Of a stretch of 64,000 bases of DNA, positions 1-7,757 are shown piece by piece (the stretch's first letter is position 1; each line of letters starts with the position of its first letter). The stretch covers positions 298,253 through 362,252 of the forward strand of contig NZ_RJUL01000001.1 in NCBI RefSeq assembly GCF_003751625.1. The letters are read 5' to 3'. The DNA is from Gallaecimonas pentaromativorans. Lineage in GTDB: Bacteria; Pseudomonadota; Gammaproteobacteria; Enterobacterales; Gallaecimonadaceae. The notes under the pieces were generated by a model that saw nothing but the letters and a program-made list of their open reading frames with translations, was not told the origin of the DNA and searched no databases. The translations under genes were made by a program, and so were the position numbers.

Positions 1-558
1 CAGGACATCATTGCCTACAACGAGGCCCGCGGCCTGCCGGTGTACCCCGATGCCAACAGCACCTTGCGGGTGACCTTCGGTACCGTGGCCGGTTACCAGC
101 CCCGCGACGCCGTCTACTACGGCCCCTTCACCTCGGTGGATGGCATCTTGCAAAAAGAGCAGGACAGCGGCGAGTTTGCGGTGCCAGAGGCCCTCAAAGC
201 CGCCATCAAAGACCGGCGCTTTGGCCAGTTCGAGCGCGATACCCTGTCGCCCAAGCCAGCCTGGTACTGCACCTTGCTGCCCTGCCCGGCAGTTAAACCC
301 TTTAACTCGGTGCCGGTGGCGTTTTTGTCCAGCGCCGACACCACCGGCGGCAATTCCGGCTCGCCGGTGATGGACGGCCAGGGCCGCCTGGTGGGCCTGA
401 ACTTCGACTCCACTTATGAGTCCATCACCAAGGACTGGTACTTCAACCCGCAGATAACCCGCGCCATTCACGTGGATATGCGTTACGTGCTGTGGCTGCT
501 CGAATCGGTGTACCCGGCCCCCAACCTCTTGGACGAAATGGTGATAGAACGCGAGTAA
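1..558 (+). CDS. S46 family dipeptidyl-peptidase (DPP7/DPP11-like), C-terminal part
   Basis: The reading frame is open from base 1, so the 5' end lies outside the window and only the last 185 residues are seen. They contain GNSGSPV with the nucleophile Ser at visible residue 119, followed by the GLNFD and FNPQITRAIHVD blocks typical of the end of S46 serine peptidases. Members are about 700 residues long, secreted or periplasmic, and remove dipeptides from the N terminus of peptides, serving peptide nutrition. Acidic or hydrophobic P1 preference (DPP11 versus DPP7) cannot be decided from this fragment. The GTG at 40 is internal and is not the start. Confidence 0.9.
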   Translation, partial: QDIIAYNEARGLPVYPDANSTLRVTFGTVAGYQPRDAVYYGPFTSVDGILQKEQDSGEFAVPEALKAAIKDRRFGQFERDTLSPKPAWYCTLLPCPAVKPFNSVPVAFLSSADTTGGNSGSPVMDGQGRLVGLNFDSTYESITKDWYFNPQITRAIHVDMRYVLWLLESVYPAPNLLDEMVIERE

Positions 559-614
559 CGGCGCTGTCAACAAGCCGTTGGATAATCTATCGAAACACAT
601 TAAAGCCTTGATTC

Positions 615-633
615 AGCCTGCTTTTGGCAGGCT
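615..633 (+). terminator. Weak hairpin downstream of the S46 peptidase gene
   Basis: GCCTGC and GCAGGC form a 6-7 bp stem with a T-rich loop. It lacks a following T tract, so intrinsic termination is uncertain. Further on, TTGGCA (625-630) and TATCCT (648-653), 17 nt apart, could be a weak promoter for the AsmA-like gene. Confidence 0.3.
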
Positions 634-717
634 CAATTGCTAACTTATATCCTAAGTTGAATGCCACAGGCTCCCGGCCGACCCCGGCGCTGGTATGAGC
701 GGAGCAAAGGAGAACAC

Positions 718-2793
718 ATGAAAGCAGGCAAGATCCTGGCGATAGTGGTGGGGGTTGTTCTGGTGCTGGTTATCGCCCTGGTGGGCTTTATCCTCAGCAT
801 CGACCCCAACAGCTACAAGGGCGAGATCCAAAAGGCCGTGCAGGAAAACACCGGCCGCGAGCTCAAGCTCGATGGCGACCTGGGCTGGACCTTCTTCCCA
901 TCCATTGGCCTTTCCATCGAAAAGGCTGCCGTGTCCGAGCCTGACGGCTTTGCCAAAGGCACCACCGCCCAGATTGGCGACGCGAAAGTGTCGGTCAAAC
1001 TGATGCCGCTGCTCTCAGGCAATGTGGAAGTGAACGGCGTGACCCTGAGCGACGTGGTGGTGAACATCAAGCCGGCCGACACCGCCCAGGCCACCCAGCC
1101 CGAGGCAAAACCCGACGCCCAAACCGCCCCCGGCGCCCCGGACTTAAGCGCGCTGAAAAAGCTCAACCTCGGCAGCATTGCGCTTAACAATATTCAGGTC
1201 AACATGCTGGATGCCAAGGGTAAAACCACCCAGCAACTGGTGCTGGATGAAATGACCCTGGACGGCTTTGCCCCTGGCGGCGACTCCAGCCTGCATGCCC
1301 GCTTGCACACCCTCGGTGCCCAGCAGGCCGTGGCCACCCTGGACGCCCAGGTGAAATTCAACGACCAGCTCACCGCCATTACCCTGCCGCGCCTGGCCGC
1401 CACGGTGAAGCTCTCCGGCGACGGTTTTGCCAAGCCCATCGAGACCCAATTTGCCTCCAAGGGCGAGCTGAACCTGGCCGCTGGCACCCTGACCATGGAC
1501 AGCCTGCAGCTGGACCTGGGCAACCTGGTACTGACCGGCAAGCTGGCCGCCAAATCCCTGTTTGCCGACCCCATGGCAAGCGGTAGCCTGAAAATCGAGA
1601 AAACCGACCTGCGCGGCCTGGCCGAGCGCTTAGGCATTGCCCTGCCCGAACGTGCCGACAACAGTACCCTCTCGGACTTTGCCCTGGGCTTTGACTGGCA
1701 ATACGGGCAGAAAAAAGCGGCCCTGACCAACCTGGCCGGTAACCTGGACCAAACCAAAATCAGTGGTTCGGCCAAGGTAGACGTGGCCACCGCCGTGCCC
1801 GATTTGGCCCTGACCCTGGCCCTGGATAAATTCGACGCCGACCGCTACCTGCCGCCAGAGGCCGACAAACCCGCTACCGCCAACGCCCCAGCCGAGACCG
1901 CCGGCCCGCAAATCGAGCCGGACCTTTCGGCCCTGCGCGGCTTTAAGGCCAGCGCCGATTTCAGCCTCGGCGCCCTGACCATCAAGCACGTCAAGATGCA
2001 GGACATCAGCCTCAAGGCCAGCAACGACCGTGGCCAGCTGGCCCTGGCCCCGCTCAGCGCCAAGCTCTACAGCGGCGCCATCAAGCTCAGCGCCCAGCTC
2101 GACGCCCGCAAACAACCGGCGCGCCTGGCGGTACAAAACGAGCTGAGCGGCGTGCAGATTGAGCCGCTGCTTAAAGACTTTATGCAGTCTGACAAGCCGC
2201 TTTTGGCCGGTACCACCAGTACCAAAGCCAGCATCACCGCCATTGGCCTGACCCCCAACAGCATCACCGAGAGCCTCAACGGCAGCGCCGACTTCCAGTT
2301 CCGCGACGGCGCCGTGTATGGCATCAACGTGGCCCATGAGCTGCGCAAAGCCGGTGCCATCCTCAAGGGCCAAAGCGCCCCGCAAGAGGACTCCAAGAAG
2401 ACCGACTTTGCCGAGTTGTCCGGCTCTGCCACCTTCAAGGACGGCAAGATGAACAACCCGGATCTGCTGCTGTCTTCGCCGCTGCTGCGGGTAACCGGCG
2501 CCGGTGACATTGATCTCCCCAAGAAGACCCTGGACTACGCCGTGGCCGCCAAAGTGGTGGGCACCCTCAAGGGCCAGGACGGCAAATCCATGGATGAGCT
2601 CAACGGCATTACCCTGCCCATCAAGATCACCGGCAGCTTCGACGATCCCAAGGTCCGCCCGGACATGGACGCACTGTTAAAAGGCAAGGCCAAGGAAAAA
2701 CTCGACGCAGAAAAGGACAAGGTCAAAGACAAGCTCAAGGACAAACTGGGCGAAAAGCTCGGCGACTTGTTCAAGAAAAAAGAAGGCAACTGA
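718..2793 (+). CDS. AsmA family protein
   Basis: A 691-residue protein with one N-terminal membrane segment (about residues 6-27) and a long periplasmic part. The N-terminal pattern, with ENTGRELKLDGDLGW after the anchor and a FPSIGLSIEKA strand, is that of AsmA proteins. These belong to the AsmA/TamB/YhdP superfamily of bridge-like envelope proteins linked to outer-membrane lipid homeostasis. The C terminus is a very basic/acidic tail of repeated K-D-K-L-K units, probably helical. The ATG at 718 is chosen over the upstream ATG at 661 because it follows GCAAAGGAGAACAC, a good ribosome site, and puts the membrane anchor at the N terminus. A terminator follows, so it is probably monocistronic. 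The exact role is inferred from the family. Confidence 0.85.
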   Translation: MKAGKILAIVVGVVLVLVIALVGFILSIDPNSYKGEIQKAVQENTGRELKLDGDLGWTFFPSIGLSIEKAAVSEPDGFAKGTTAQIGDAKVSVKLMPLLSGNVEVNGVTLSDVVVNIKPADTAQATQPEAKPDAQTAPGAPDLSALKKLNLGSIALNNIQVNMLDAKGKTTQQLVLDEMTLDGFAPGGDSSLHARLHTLGAQQAVATLDAQVKFNDQLTAITLPRLAATVKLSGDGFAKPIETQFASKGELNLAAGTLTMDSLQLDLGNLVLTGKLAAKSLFADPMASGSLKIEKTDLRGLAERLGIALPERADNSTLSDFALGFDWQYGQKKAALTNLAGNLDQTKISGSAKVDVATAVPDLALTLALDKFDADRYLPPEADKPATANAPAETAGPQIEPDLSALRGFKASADFSLGALTIKHVKMQDISLKASNDRGQLALAPLSAKLYSGAIKLSAQLDARKQPARLAVQNELSGVQIEPLLKDFMQSDKPLLAGTTSTKASITAIGLTPNSITESLNGSADFQFRDGAVYGINVAHELRKAGAILKGQSAPQEDSKKTDFAELSGSATFKDGKMNNPDLLLSSPLLRVTGAGDIDLPKKTLDYAVAAKVVGTLKGQDGKSMDELNGITLPIKITGSFDDPKVRPDMDALLKGKAKEKLDAEKDKVKDKLKDKLGEKLGDLFKKKEGN

Positions 2794-2795
2794 CA

Positions 2796-2822
2796 AAAGG
2801 CCCCGAAAGGGGCCTTTTTTTG
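2796..2822 (+). terminator. Rho-independent terminator after the asmA-like gene
   Basis: Stem AAGGCCCC/GGGGCCTT with a GAAA loop, followed directly by a run of seven T. It begins a few bases after the stop codon. Confidence 0.9.
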
Positions 2823-2919
2823 CTTTAGGGCCTGGGCCAGCGCGCTGTTCGCCATTCCATGCAGGCCCCGCCACTGCTAGTATTGGGCGTTATTTACTCA
2901 TCCAAGGAAGGAGTCGTAG

Positions 2920-5241
2920 ATGGCGCAGCACGCCCTCTATCCTGCCGGCCCGGCCAAGGTGCCGGCTGACCTCACCAAACCCCGCCGTTCCTACCGGCGC
3001 CAGGCCCTGCTGGCCATGCTGGGGCTGACCCTCTTTATGCTGGGCTACATCGCCCTTGGGATCTGCTTTGGCATGGTTAGTGTCAGGGGCATCGAGCACC
3101 TGATGGAGCGCTTTGACTGGGTGCGGCTGCTGGTCACGGTGTGCGCCTCGCTGCTCACCCTCTTTATGGCCAAATCCCTGCTCACAGTGCGAAAAGGCGG
3201 CAACCCCGGCGGCATCGAAGTGAGTGCCGAGCAGCAGCCGGAGCTGTTTGCTTTTGTCCATCAGTTGGCCGACGACATCGGCGCGCCCCGCCCGCACCGG
3301 GTATTTTTAACCCCTGAGGTGAACGCGGCGGTGTTTTACGACTTGTCGCTGATGAACCTGCTGCTGCCGTCGAAAAAGAACCTCATCATCGGCCTTGGGC
3401 TGGTGAACGTGCTGAGCCTGGGGGAGCTCAAAGCGGTACTGGCCCACGAGTTCGGCCACTTTGCCCAGCGCTCCATGATGGTGGGCCGCTGGGTGTACAT
3501 TGCCCAGCAGATCATCGGCCATATGGTCAGCACCCGCGATTGGCTGGATAAGATCATCAGCTTTATCAGCCGCACCGATCCGCGCATCGCCTGGGTTGGC
3601 TGGCTGCTGGGGTTGGCTTTCTGGTCCATCCGAGCGGTAATGGACAGCCTGTTCCGGCTGGTGCTGATGGCCGAGCGCGCCCTCAGCCGGGAAATGGAAT
3701 TTAACGCCGATCTGGTGGCGGTGTCGGTGACCGGCAGCGACGCCCTGGTCAACGCCCTGCACAAACTCCAGGCCGCCGACCACGGCTGGCAAACCGCCAT
3801 TGATGTAGCCCGCAGCGAAGCCGGCAGAGGCAAACGCCTGGGGGACTTGTTCAGCGCCCAGCACATCACCCTGGACGCCATGCGCACCGTGCTGGACGAC
3901 CCCGGCTACGGCAAGCCCCCCGCCGCCGAGGAAGGCTGCGACCCAGCCCAACACCGGGTCTTTGATGAAGACATGGCCCGGCCGCCACAGATGTGGGCCA
4001 GCCACCCGGCCAACCGCGACCGGGAAGACAACGCCAAGGCCTGTTATATCGCCGCCGACATCGACCATCGCTCAGCCTGGGTGCTGTTTAGCGAGCCTGA
4101 GGCGCTGCGCCAGCAGCTAAGCCGCGATTTCTACAACCCCGAAAAGCGTGACGAGCTGGAGCCGGTAGCAGAGCAAGACGCCGTGATGCGCCGCTTTAGC
4201 CGCCAGTCTCTGCACCCGCGCTACCGGGGCAACTACCTGGACCGCGACCTGATGCGCAACTTCGCCTCCCTGGACGAACTGCTGCAAACCGGCGCCGAGC
4301 CCGCTGAACCAGGCGCGGCCCTGGCCAGCCTCTACCCGCAAAGCCTGAAGGAAGATCTCGCCTCAGCCCGCAACCTGGATATCGAGATTGCCACCTTAAA
4401 GGCCTTGCAGCGGGGCGAGTTGCAGCCCTCGGGCGGGGTGATCCGCCACCGCGGCGAGGAAATCAAAAAAGACGACATCCCGCGGGTGCTAAAAGCCCTG
4501 GCCGCCGAGCACCAGCAGTTGGCCCACGGCCTCAAGGAGCACGATGCCCTGTGCCACCGCTCACACCTGCAAGCCGCCGCCAGCCTTGGCCAGGGCTGGG
4601 AGCCCTACCTCAAGGGCCTGTTGGGGCTGCTGCACGCCTGCGAGCACATGGCGGCGGTGGTGCGTAACGAACAAGCCCTGCTGGCCAATACCTGGCTGGT
4701 GATCACCGCCGACGGCCAGGTGGGGTATTTTGAGAAAAAACGCATGCTCAAGGTGGCCACCAGCGTTGGCGCCGTAATGGAAACCATCAACCAGGCCATG
4801 GCCGAGATGGTGCCCACCCAAAAGCTGCTGGCCCACTTCGAGATTGAGAACTGGCGCGACTCCTTCCCCGAATTTGGGCTAGTGGCCGTGGACAAACACA
4901 ACTGGGGCGAGTGGTGCCCAGCGGCCCATGAGCGCATGGACAGCATCGCCGGGGCGCTGGAATACATTCGCGACCTGCTGCTGGACGACCTTATCGAGGC
5001 CGAAGGCCAAGTAGAACAAATGGCAGCCGGCGAGCTTGAGAGTAGAGCCGCGCCAACAGCTCCGGCAGCGCCGCCCAGCTACCCGGTGCTGATGCCGGGC
5101 AGCGAACACCAGTTGCAGCGGCGCCTGGACCTTTGGAACCGCTTCCAGTTGGCCCATGGCACCCTGCCTACCCTGGCAAGGCTGTTGGTGTCCATCGCCA
5201 TTGTGGGCGGCACCCTCTATGGCGGCTGGGTACTTGCCTGA
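2920..5241 (+). CDS. M48 family membrane zinc metalloprotease
   Basis: A 773-residue membrane protein. HEFGH at residues 176-180 is the zinc-binding HExxH motif of M48 (Ste24/HtpX-type) peptidases, and ALSREMEFNAD (around 255-265) supplies the third zinc ligand region. Hydrophobic segments lie at about 30-55 and 68-88, near 225-250, and at the very C terminus. Canonical HtpX is about 290 residues; this protein has an additional long soluble C-terminal region of unknown function, as in large YhfN/M48-like proteins of proteobacteria. The start follows AAGGAAGGAGTCGTAG, a strong ribosome site. It sits alone between two terminators. Its substrates are unknown; membrane protein quality control is a family-based inference. 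Confidence 0.85.
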   Translation: MAQHALYPAGPAKVPADLTKPRRSYRRQALLAMLGLTLFMLGYIALGICFGMVSVRGIEHLMERFDWVRLLVTVCASLLTLFMAKSLLTVRKGGNPGGIEVSAEQQPELFAFVHQLADDIGAPRPHRVFLTPEVNAAVFYDLSLMNLLLPSKKNLIIGLGLVNVLSLGELKAVLAHEFGHFAQRSMMVGRWVYIAQQIIGHMVSTRDWLDKIISFISRTDPRIAWVGWLLGLAFWSIRAVMDSLFRLVLMAERALSREMEFNADLVAVSVTGSDALVNALHKLQAADHGWQTAIDVARSEAGRGKRLGDLFSAQHITLDAMRTVLDDPGYGKPPAAEEGCDPAQHRVFDEDMARPPQMWASHPANRDREDNAKACYIAADIDHRSAWVLFSEPEALRQQLSRDFYNPEKRDELEPVAEQDAVMRRFSRQSLHPRYRGNYLDRDLMRNFASLDELLQTGAEPAEPGAALASLYPQSLKEDLASARNLDIEIATLKALQRGELQPSGGVIRHRGEEIKKDDIPRVLKALAAEHQQLAHGLKEHDALCHRSHLQAAASLGQGWEPYLKGLLGLLHACEHMAAVVRNEQALLANTWLVITADGQVGYFEKKRMLKVATSVGAVMETINQAMAEMVPTQKLLAHFEIENWRDSFPEFGLVAVDKHNWGEWCPAAHERMDSIAGALEYIRDLLLDDLIEAEGQVEQMAAGELESRAAPTAPAAPPSYPVLMPGSEHQLQRRLDLWNRFQLAHGTLPTLARLLVSIAIVGGTLYGGWVLA

Positions 5242-5244
5242 GTG

Positions 5245-5272
5245 AAAACGGCGGCCCAGGCCGCCGTTTTTT
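5245..5272 (+). terminator. Rho-independent terminator after the M48 protease gene
   Basis: ACGGCGGCC/GGCCGCCGT stem with a short loop, flanked by A4 and T6, immediately after the stop codon. Confidence 0.9.
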
Positions 5273-5508
5273 ATCCCCTCCCCACCCTCGGCAGAGACAA
5301 ATTATTCAGATGCGGCACCTTTGGCCATCTTGCCCCTGCTCATTCAGACAGGCTGACAAAAGTTCATACAATAACCAGCCGTATTCTCCTTCTGGCACCC
5401 CAAGGTGCCCGCCGCGCGGACAAGGAAACCGCGACGCCGAACATTGATGTTGTCTGCCCGGCCCCTGCCAGGAGGGTCACAGGCCTGGGCGAACTGAAGG
5501 AGAATTCC

Positions 5509-7209
5509 ATGGGAACCCGTATCTGCGTGCTGGCCCTGGGGCTGATTGCCCTGTCGGCCCAGGCCGCTACCAACAGGCCAGACGGCTACACCACCATTTG
5601 TAAAAGCGACGAGAGCTGCTCGGTAAGCCAGGCCACCAACGTTGCCTTTGGCGCATCGGGGCAGTTTGTCTACAAGGTGCTTAATGGCAGCTTTGTGTGC
5701 AGCGTTGCCACCTTCGGCAGCGACCCCATTCCCAGCAAGAGCGTCAAGGAATGCTCAATACCCAGCGGCGGCTCCAGCGGTGGCGGTAGTGATGGCGGCA
5801 GCGCTGATGCCAGCATTACCTTAAGCGGCAGCGCCGGCGACGGCCAGGTGACACTCAACTGGACAGACCCAGGCAACGGCTCAAGCTACCAGGTGTATTA
5901 CGACACCGACAGCGATCCGGCCGGGCGCACCCGCTTAGCTACCCTCGCCTCCACCGTACACAGCTACACCGCCACCAATCTGGCCAACCAGACCCCTTAC
6001 TGGTTCTGGATAAAATTCACCCAGAGCGACGGCAGCAGCGACAACTCCAATGCCTTTAGCGCCACCCCCAGCGCCTCGGCGCCGGTAGACCCGGACGCCA
6101 CCGTGGTCAATAGCGCCAGCGCCCTGCTCTCGGCTATCGCCTCGGCCTCGGCTGGCGACACCATCTATCTTCGCGGCGGCACCTATGCCTTTGGCGACCC
6201 CATCGACCTTGACCAAAGCGGCACCGCCTCAAGCCCCATCACCTTGAGTAAATACCCCGGTGACAGCCGGCCCCGGCTCAACTTCTCGGCCATGGCAGAA
6301 AGCGGCAGCAACCGCGGCATTGAGCTTCGCGGCAACTACTGGAGCATCTACGGTATCGACGTGGAGTACGCCGGCGACAACGGCATGCACATCACCGGCT
6401 CCTACAACACCGTGGAGTTCGCCACCTTCTCCCATAACGCCGACACCGGCCTGCAACTGGACAGCGGCGCCAGCCACAACCTCATTAAAAACGTGGACTC
6501 GTTCTACAACGCCGACTCGTCATTGGAAAACGCCGACGGCTTTGCCGCCAAACTGGGGGTGGGTGACGGCAACAAGTTCTACGGCTGCCGTGCCTGGAAC
6601 AACCTCGACGACGGTTACGACGGCTATCTGCGCGGCGCCGACAATGTCACCACCACCTACGAGAACTCCTGGGCCATCCGTAACGGCTACCAGGAAAACG
6701 GCTCGGCCAGCGGCGGCGACGGCAACGGCTTTAAAACCGGCGGCAGCGACGACAAGGCCCTCAAGCACAACGCCGTCTATATCAACGCCATTGCCGCCGG
6801 TAACGCCGTGGACGGCTTCGACCACAACTCCAACCGCGGCGACATCACCATCTACAACAGCATCGGTTACGCCAACGGCCGCAACTTCGGCTTCTCGAGC
6901 ACCAATGCCGCCAACAAGCTCACTATCAAAAACAGCATCTCGCTGGACGGCAACTCGTCTGACAGCCTTAAAGCCAGCAGCACCAACATCAGCTACAACA
7001 GCTGGCAAAACAACCTGTCGGCCAGTTCCAGTGATTTTCACAGCATGGATATCGACGAATTGATCGGCCCCCGCAAAGCCGACGGCAGCCTGCCCGACGT
7101 GCAGTTCTTCCACTTGGTAAACGGCTCCGACCTTATCGACGCCGGCACCAACGTCGGCCAGGACTACCAAGGCAGCGCCCCGGATATCGGCGCGTTTGAA
7201 GCGCAGTAA
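5509..7209 (+). CDS. Secreted pectate lyase, PL9 (PelL-like), with Fn3 domain
   Basis: A 566-residue exported protein. Residues 1-19 are a signal peptide ending AQA. A small Cys-containing domain follows (about 22-85), then a Gly/Ser linker (86-98), a fibronectin type III domain (about 101-188) and a right-handed beta-helix (about 195-566). The helix carries the family-9 signature: Asp343 in NADGFAAK, and Asp367, Asp368 and Asp371 in NNLDDGYDGY. These have the same spacing as the calcium ligands of Dickeya Pel9A. Lys409 in GNGFKTGG fits the catalytic base. It should cleave polygalacturonate by beta-elimination. The ATG at 5509 has GAAGGAGAATTCC before it; the open frame reaching back to 5242 is not coding. 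The 236-nt leader has only a weak promoter candidate (TACAAT at 5367). Confidence 0.88.
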   Translation: MGTRICVLALGLIALSAQAATNRPDGYTTICKSDESCSVSQATNVAFGASGQFVYKVLNGSFVCSVATFGSDPIPSKSVKECSIPSGGSSGGGSDGGSADASITLSGSAGDGQVTLNWTDPGNGSSYQVYYDTDSDPAGRTRLATLASTVHSYTATNLANQTPYWFWIKFTQSDGSSDNSNAFSATPSASAPVDPDATVVNSASALLSAIASASAGDTIYLRGGTYAFGDPIDLDQSGTASSPITLSKYPGDSRPRLNFSAMAESGSNRGIELRGNYWSIYGIDVEYAGDNGMHITGSYNTVEFATFSHNADTGLQLDSGASHNLIKNVDSFYNADSSLENADGFAAKLGVGDGNKFYGCRAWNNLDDGYDGYLRGADNVTTTYENSWAIRNGYQENGSASGGDGNGFKTGGSDDKALKHNAVYINAIAAGNAVDGFDHNSNRGDITIYNSIGYANGRNFGFSSTNAANKLTIKNSISLDGNSSDSLKASSTNISYNSWQNNLSASSSDFHSMDIDELIGPRKADGSLPDVQFFHLVNGSDLIDAGTNVGQDYQGSAPDIGAFEAQ

Positions 7210-7216
7210 TTTATAT

Positions 7217-7257
7217 AAAAATCCCCACGACCATATCACCATGTCGTGGGGATTTTT
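7217..7257. terminator. Bidirectional terminator between the pectate lyase and the T6SS locus
   Basis: A 15-nt perfect inverted repeat (AAAAATCCCCACGAC with its complement) around an 11-nt loop, with A5 on the left and T5 on the right. It can end transcription of both convergent units: the lyase gene (+) and the rhs/immunity end of the T6SS train (-). Confidence 0.9.
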
Positions 7258-7268
7258 CATCTGAGACA

Positions 7269-7757
7269 TTAGGGAATTTTAATTCCCCAATCAACACCAT
7301 AGTCTCTTTCCAATATTCTCATTCCAGAGACCGTAAGTTTATATGATTTATCATAGAGAAGATCACCCTTGTCAATTTCCAAAGAGTGCAAATCATCACC
7401 ATTTAACAAAAAACTATTACCTAAATCCTTGGAGATAGAATCTATTGCGATAAAAACATCAGTCTCTTTATTTTTCTCATTTATCACATGAACATAAAAA
7501 CATTGAATTGCACAAAATAGCCCAAGTGAATTTTCATTAGCGACTTTTACAAGTTCATGTTCAAAGATGCTTTTAAAGTAAACACCATGCTCTCTAATTA
7601 AAGGATAAATATATTTTATGAGTAGTTGATCGTGATCTGTCGGTCGCATCTCTGAATTTATATCAATTGGCGTAGCAATTGGAAAAAGTTCTCCACGCAG
7701 AACCTTTCCAAGTTCACCTTTAATAGCCAAATTATAAATATCTTCTTTTATACTCAT
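7269..7757 (-). CDS. Putative Rhs immunity protein (hypothetical, 162 aa)
   Basis: A 162-residue, probably cytosolic protein with no signal peptide or membrane segment and no family I recognise. Its start codon overlaps the rhs stop by four bases (ATGA), so it is translationally coupled to the effector. It is clearly AT-rich compared with the rest of the T6SS locus, as is the 3' end of rhs. A small gene directly after the variable toxin tip of an Rhs protein is nearly always the cognate immunity gene, so I infer that it neutralises the Rhs C-terminal toxin. The sequence itself does not prove this. A bidirectional terminator follows. Confidence 0.7.
   Translation of the reverse strand: MSIKEDIYNLAIKGELGKVLRGELFPIATPIDINSEMRPTDHDQLLIKYIYPLIREHGVYFKSIFEHELVKVANENSLGLFCAIQCFYVHVINEKNKETDVFIAIDSISKDLGNSFLLNGDDLHSLEIDKGDLLYDKSYKLTVSGMRILERDYGVDWGIKIP

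Noticed and set aside
2690-2790. Repeated AAGGACAAGGTC-type units at the asmA end
   Set aside because: These are codons of a charged helical tail, not a separate repeat element.
5242-5508. In-frame extension of the pectate lyase upstream of 5509
   Set aside because: It would begin directly in the terminator of the M48 gene, has no ribosome site, and would bury the signal peptide.
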